Origin: a bacterium
GTDB lineage: Bacteria > Cyanobacteriota > Vampirovibrionia > Obscuribacterales > Obscuribacteraceae
DNA: 64,000 bases
NCBI GenBank assembly: GCA_016124935.1
Contig: WGMS01000005.1
Coordinates: forward strand, 1 to 64,000
Direction of reading: 5' to 3'
Shown here: positions 60,271 to 64,000 of the stretch, piece after piece
How the letters are laid out: each line of letters starts with the position of its first letter
Position numbering within the stretch: the stretch's first letter is position 1
Notes under the pieces: model-generated
The model's input: only the letters and a program-made list of their open reading frames with translations
What the model was told of the DNA's origin: nothing
Database searches by the model: none
Position numbers and translations under genes: made by a program

Positions 60271-63200
60271 ATGGGCTGGATCAGAGACATCTTTGCGCCG
60301 AAGCAGCGTCAGTGGGAAGACATGTACAGGAACCGCTGGCAATATGACAAGATTGTTCGCAGCACCCATGGAGTCAACTGCACCGGCTCTTGTAGCTGGA
60401 ACGTCTATGTGAAGGGAGGAATAGTCACCTGGGAACTTCAAGCCCTCGATTATCCGACCATCAGCAAAGATATTCCACCCCACGAGCCCCGGGGATGCCA
60501 GCGCGGTATTTCCTGCTCCTGGTACCTCTACAGTCCGCTGAGAGTCAAGTATCCATATATAAGAGGGGCTCTGCTCGACCTGTGGCGCAAGAGCAAGACC
60601 GAATGCGGGGGAGATCCGGTAGAAGCCTGGTCAAAACTGGTAAATGATGAAGAATCACGAAAACGTTATCAGAAAGCCCGGGGGAAGGGCGGTTTTCGCC
60701 GCGCGTCCTGGGATGATGTAAACGAGATAATGTCGGCCGCCAATATCTACACGGCCAAAAGATATGGCTCAGACAGAGTGGCAGGATTCTCGCCTATCCC
60801 GGCAATGTCCATGGTCAGCTATGCTGCCGGGTCAAGATTCATGCAGCTCTTCGGCGGTCTGTCCATGTCCTTCTACGACTGGTATTGCGATCTACCACCG
60901 GCCTCACCCGAGATCTGGGGGGAGCAGACCGATGTGGCCGAAAGCGCCGATTGGTTCCATTCCAAATTTGTTGCCGTGGTAGGCTCCAATGTCCTCATGA
61001 CCAGAACCCCTGATGCACACTTCCTAGTAGAAGGCCGGCACAAAGGTTCCAAGGTTGTGGTATTTTCACCAGACTTTTCCATGACCTCCAAGATCGCAGA
61101 TGAATGGATTCCCATCCATCAAGGTCAGGATACAGCTTTCTGGATGGCTGTCGGTCACGTGATTCTAAAAGAGTTCTATGTCGACCGTCAGGTCGGATAT
61201 TTCACTGACTATGTGAAGCAATACAGTGATTGCCCCTTCCTGGTAAAACTCGAAAAGCAGGCGGACGGATCCTACCAGGCCGGACGATTTCTGCGTACCA
61301 GCGAAGTCGAAACGACAAAGGACATGGCTAACGCGGACTGGAAGATGTTTGTCCTGGACGCAAAAACAGGCGAGTTAAGAGTGCCGAAGGGGACAATCGG
61401 GCATCGCTGGCAGGAGAAGAAGGGTGAATGGAATCTCAAACTTGAAGATACCATATCCGGTGAGCCGATAGATCCGGCTCTGATGCTAGATCAGCATGGC
61501 GTAAAAGCGGATGGAGTAGTCAATCTCATTGTCAATGATTTCTCAGAAGGCACCAATGACAAAATCGCCAGAAGACAGGTCCCGGTTAAAAGAGTAAAAA
61601 CCGTCGACGGCGAAGTGCTTGTCACAACGACCTTCGAACTTCAATTGACCCAGTACGGTGTCGCCAGGGGACTCGAGGGAGACTATCCCAAAGACTACAA
61701 CGACGAGCTGGCGGTATACACTCCAGCCTGGCAGGAAAAATTCACAGGAGTTCAGGCTGATACCCTGATAAACTTCGCCCGGCAATGGGCCACCACTGCC
61801 GAGAAGTCCCGCGGAAAATGCAGCGTCATCATCGGCGCCGGCGTCAATCACTGGTACCATAACAACCTGATCTATAGATCCATCATCATGCCTCTTATAT
61901 TCTGCGGCTGCGTTGGTGTCAATGGCGGTGGTCTAAATCACTATGTCGGGCAAGAGAAGCTTGCCCCCCAGGCCTCATGGGCGCCAATCGCATTCGGCGG
62001 CGACTGGGGTGGTCCGCCCAGGCTGCAGAATACACCGTCATGGCATTACATGCACTCCGATCAATGGCGGTATGACCAGAATTTCGACGAGATGTGCCCT
62101 GTAAGCGATCACAGACACATTCTGGCCAGTGGTCATACTGCCGACAAACAGGCCCTCGCCGTAAGAGCCGGTTGGATGCCCTGTTATCCGCAGTTCAATG
62201 AAAGCAACTACGCCCTGGTAGAAGAAGCCCGCTCTAAAGGGGCTCAGTCGGACCAGGAAATCATCGACTATATCGTCGGTAGACTGAAAGATCGATCGCT
62301 CAAGTTCTCCATGGAAGACCCGGACAATCCTGAGAGTTTCCCCAGGGTCTGGTACATCTGGAGAGGCAATGCCATTTTAAGCTCCGCCAAAGGGCATGAA
62401 TACTTCCTCAAACATTACCTTGGCACCCACACCAATCTGATTGCAAAAGAGAAGGCTGAAGAGCTGGTTAAGGAAGTGACCTGGCATGACAAGATTCCCA
62501 CAGGCAAAATGGATCTCATTGTTGATCTCAATTTCAGGATGGACTCCTCGGCGCTCTACTCGGACATAGTGCTGCCAGCATCCACCCATTACGAGAAGCA
62601 CGATCTGAACAGTACCGATATGCACACGTTCATCCATCCGCTTCAGCCGGCTGTTCCGCCATGTTGGGAGTCGAAAACCGACTGGGAGATTTTCAAAGGA
62701 CTGGCCCGAGCTACCGCAAAAATGTCGGAGAACTACTTCGACGGACCAGTCCAGGATGTGGTCATAGCTCCTCTCCTTCACGACACCCCGGCCGAGATTG
62801 CGCAGCCCACTGTGAAAGACTGGGCGAAAGGCGAATGCGAAGCCATTCCCGGCAAGACAATGCCCTCTTTCAAGATAGTCGAAAGAGACTATCACAACCT
62901 GTTCAATAAATTTGTTTCACTGGGACCTAACTTCCGCAACAACGGACTCGGCATGCACGGCACCACATATGACGTCGCTGACATCTACGACGAGTATATG
63001 GAGAGCTACCCGACCCGGACCTGGGGCGGCAAAACCTATCCAAGCCTGTATGAGGCAAAAGATGCATGCAATGCCATTCTTCACTTCGCAGCAGAGACCA
63101 ACGGTGAGCTCGCATATCGAGCCTTCCAGGCCGAATCAAAGAAAACCGGAATCGATCATACGCACCTGGCAACGGATTCAAGATCGGTTCGCATGCACTT

Positions 63201-63912
63201 CGAAGATTTGTCAGTACAGCCGCGCCGCATTCTGACCACTCCATTCTGGACAGGAATAACCAATGATGGAAGGACATATTCTTCCTATTGCCAGAACAAA
63301 GAGGAACTCATCCCCTGGCGAACCCTGACTGGAAGACAGCAGACCTATCAGGATCATGAAGCTTATGTGGCCTATGGTGAGCATCTGCCTGCCTTCAAGC
63401 CCAGGGCAGAAGCCAGGGTTACCGGCGATCTGGAGCACACCGAAAGCGGCGAGGGGAGACTGGTGCTCAACTACCTTACCCCCCACGGCAAGTGGCATAT
63501 ACATTCGACTTTCGGCGATACTCTCAGGATGAAGACTCTCTCCCGAGGCACTGAACCTGTCTGGATCAACGATAAGGACGCAGACATGATAGGGGTGAAC
63601 GACAATGACTGGGTCGAGGTTCTCAACGATCACGGTGTGGTGTGCACCCGTGCCAATGTAAGCGCGAGAATCCCGCGCGGTCTGGTGATGATCTACCACT
63701 CCCCAGAGCGCACCGTAGGAGTGCCAAAATCCCGCACCCGTAAGATGCGCCGAGGCGGAGGTCATAACAGCCTTACCAGGGCCAGACTGAAACCCCTGTT
63801 CATGCTGGGCGGCTATGCTCATCATACCTATGCCTTCAACTACTGGGGTCCTCAAGGTGTGAACCGAGATACTTTCGTCGTGATCAAAAAGATGGACAAA
63901 CCGGTATGGTGA
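60271..63912 (+). CDS. narG: Respiratory nitrate reductase catalytic subunit NarG
   Basis: 1213 residues, close to the 1247 of E. coli. Ligands of the FS0 [4Fe-4S] cluster are in place: H33, C37, C41 ([12 protein letters not shown]) and C76 (EPRGCQRG), all shifted by 16 relative to E. coli H49, C53, C57 and C92. The Mo-ligand Asp is D207 in [10 protein letters not shown]. The protein has no Tat signal, so it faces the cytoplasm, where it reduces nitrate to nitrite using a Mo-bisMGD cofactor. It forms a complex with NarH, which starts 16 bp downstream. Upstream overlap with the cytochrome c gene is nil, with a gap of 4 bp. Confidence 0.98.
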   Translation: MGWIRDIFAPKQRQWEDMYRNRWQYDKIVRSTHGVNCTGSCSWNVYVKGGIVTWELQALDYPTISKDIPPHEPRGCQRGISCSWYLYSPLRVKYPYIRGALLDLWRKSKTECGGDPVEAWSKLVNDEESRKRYQKARGKGGFRRASWDDVNEIMSAANIYTAKRYGSDRVAGFSPIPAMSMVSYAAGSRFMQLFGGLSMSFYDWYCDLPPASPEIWGEQTDVAESADWFHSKFVAVVGSNVLMTRTPDAHFLVEGRHKGSKVVVFSPDFSMTSKIADEWIPIHQGQDTAFWMAVGHVILKEFYVDRQVGYFTDYVKQYSDCPFLVKLEKQADGSYQAGRFLRTSEVETTKDMANADWKMFVLDAKTGELRVPKGTIGHRWQEKKGEWNLKLEDTISGEPIDPALMLDQHGVKADGVVNLIVNDFSEGTNDKIARRQVPVKRVKTVDGEVLVTTTFELQLTQYGVARGLEGDYPKDYNDELAVYTPAWQEKFTGVQADTLINFARQWATTAEKSRGKCSVIIGAGVNHWYHNNLIYRSIIMPLIFCGCVGVNGGGLNHYVGQEKLAPQASWAPIAFGGDWGGPPRLQNTPSWHYMHSDQWRYDQNFDEMCPVSDHRHILASGHTADKQALAVRAGWMPCYPQFNESNYALVEEARSKGAQSDQEIIDYIVGRLKDRSLKFSMEDPDNPESFPRVWYIWRGNAILSSAKGHEYFLKHYLGTHTNLIAKEKAEELVKEVTWHDKIPTGKMDLIVDLNFRMDSSALYSDIVLPASTHYEKHDLNSTDMHTFIHPLQPAVPPCWESKTDWEIFKGLARATAKMSENYFDGPVQDVVIAPLLHDTPAEIAQPTVKDWAKGECEAIPGKTMPSFKIVERDYHNLFNKFVSLGPNFRNNGLGMHGTTYDVADIYDEYMESYPTRTWGGKTYPSLYEAKDACNAILHFAAETNGELAYRAFQAESKKTGIDHTHLATDSRSVRMHFEDLSVQPRRILTTPFWTGITNDGRTYSSYCQNKEELIPWRTLTGRQQTYQDHEAYVAYGEHLPAFKPRAEARVTGDLEHTESGEGRLVLNYLTPHGKWHIHSTFGDTLRMKTLSRGTEPVWINDKDADMIGVNDNDWVEVLNDHGVVCTRANVSARIPRGLVMIYHSPERTVGVPKSRTRKMRRGGGHNSLTRARLKPLFMLGGYAHHTYAFNYWGPQGVNRDTFVVIKKMDKPVW

Positions 63913-63928
63913 CCAGGAGGACACGTAG

Positions 63929-64000
63929 ATGGATGTAAGAGCCCAAGTTTCCATGGTGTTTCACCTGGATAAATGTATCGGTTGCCATACCTGCAGCGTT
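63929..64000 (+). CDS. narH: Respiratory nitrate reductase iron-sulfur subunit NarH (3' end outside window)
   Basis: Only the first 24 codons are present. The ATG at 63929 has AGGAGG eight bases upstream. The start MDVRAQVSMVFHLDKCIGCH with the CIGCHTC cluster motif is typical of NarH, which holds four Fe-S clusters and passes electrons to NarG. The order narG-narH is that of a standard nar operon; narJ and narI are expected next. Confidence 0.95.
   Translation, partial: MDVRAQVSMVFHLDKCIGCHTCSV

Noticed and set aside
1-64000. tRNA or rRNA genes
   Set aside because: I found no cloverleaf-like segments with TTCGA loops in the gaps; a covariance search (tRNAscan-SE, Infernal) would be decisive.

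Overview
The window is a dense bacterial chromosome segment with about 50 genes on both strands, short gaps, many TTG and GTG starts and purine-rich Shine-Dalgarno sites. No rRNA, tRNA, insertion sequence, prophage or CRISPR array was seen. It is rich in kinesin-light-chain-type TPR proteins, Ser/Thr kinases, degenerate GGDEF proteins, a DUF4388-like protein and lineage-specific secreted or giant proteins, alongside a NarG-type nitrate reductase. This mix suggests a Melainabacteria/Vampirovibrionia member close to Candidatus Obscuribacter. That is an inference from gene content, since no marker gene for phylogeny lies here.

Layout. 0-3.4 kb: the end of a coiled-coil protein with perfect 48-bp repeats, a secreted TPR protein and an Asp/Arg-rich exported protein. 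3.5-9.7 kb: a tripartite efflux operon (TolC, RND pump, adaptor). 9.7-17.4 kb: a second secreted TPR protein, a membrane-anchored AAA+ ATPase, a lipoprotein phosphatase with an ArnT-like glycosyltransferase, a TfoX-domain protein, a membrane protein and an alkyltransferase (MGMT). 17.4-27.2 kb: a solitary Eco57I-like DNA methyltransferase, a receiver protein, a receiver-GGDEF-EAL protein, a YbhN-like membrane protein, Fpg, a Ca2+/H+ antiporter and glutamate dehydrogenase. 27.3-35.6 kb: signalling-type proteins (DUF4388/degenerate GGDEF, macro domain, MshEN-like repeats with TPR, another degenerate GGDEF). 35.6-40.7 kb: an operon of a TPR/zinc-ribbon protein and two membrane Ser/Thr kinases. 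40.8-45.7 kb: a 1.35-kaa repeat protein with an RGG-type tail, an overlapping Glu/Lys-rich frame, a 60-aa peptide and a strong terminator. 45.8-49.2 kb: an orphan OmpR-type regulator and an ABC exporter with a long leader. 49.3-53.2 kb: a cluster of small toxin-antitoxin-like modules. 53.3-58.4 kb: secreted von Willebrand A, paralogous and amidotransferase-fold proteins. 58.4-64 kb: a TauE-type transporter, then a diheme cytochrome c, narG and the start of narH.

How they fit together. The last operon encodes the catalytic part of membrane nitrate respiration, with an anchored cytochrome c placed first. The 20-35 kb block looks like regulatory machinery around cyclic dinucleotides: one plausible c-di-GMP enzyme, two GGDEF folds without the signature, and one four-repeat protein resembling the MshEN c-di-GMP-binding fold. 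The kinase operon and the giant-protein operon are the best candidates for undescribed lineage-specific systems. Two genes appear to start at ATT or ATC behind near-perfect Shine-Dalgarno sequences, so routine gene callers would shorten or miss them. Several starts were moved to better-supported positions.
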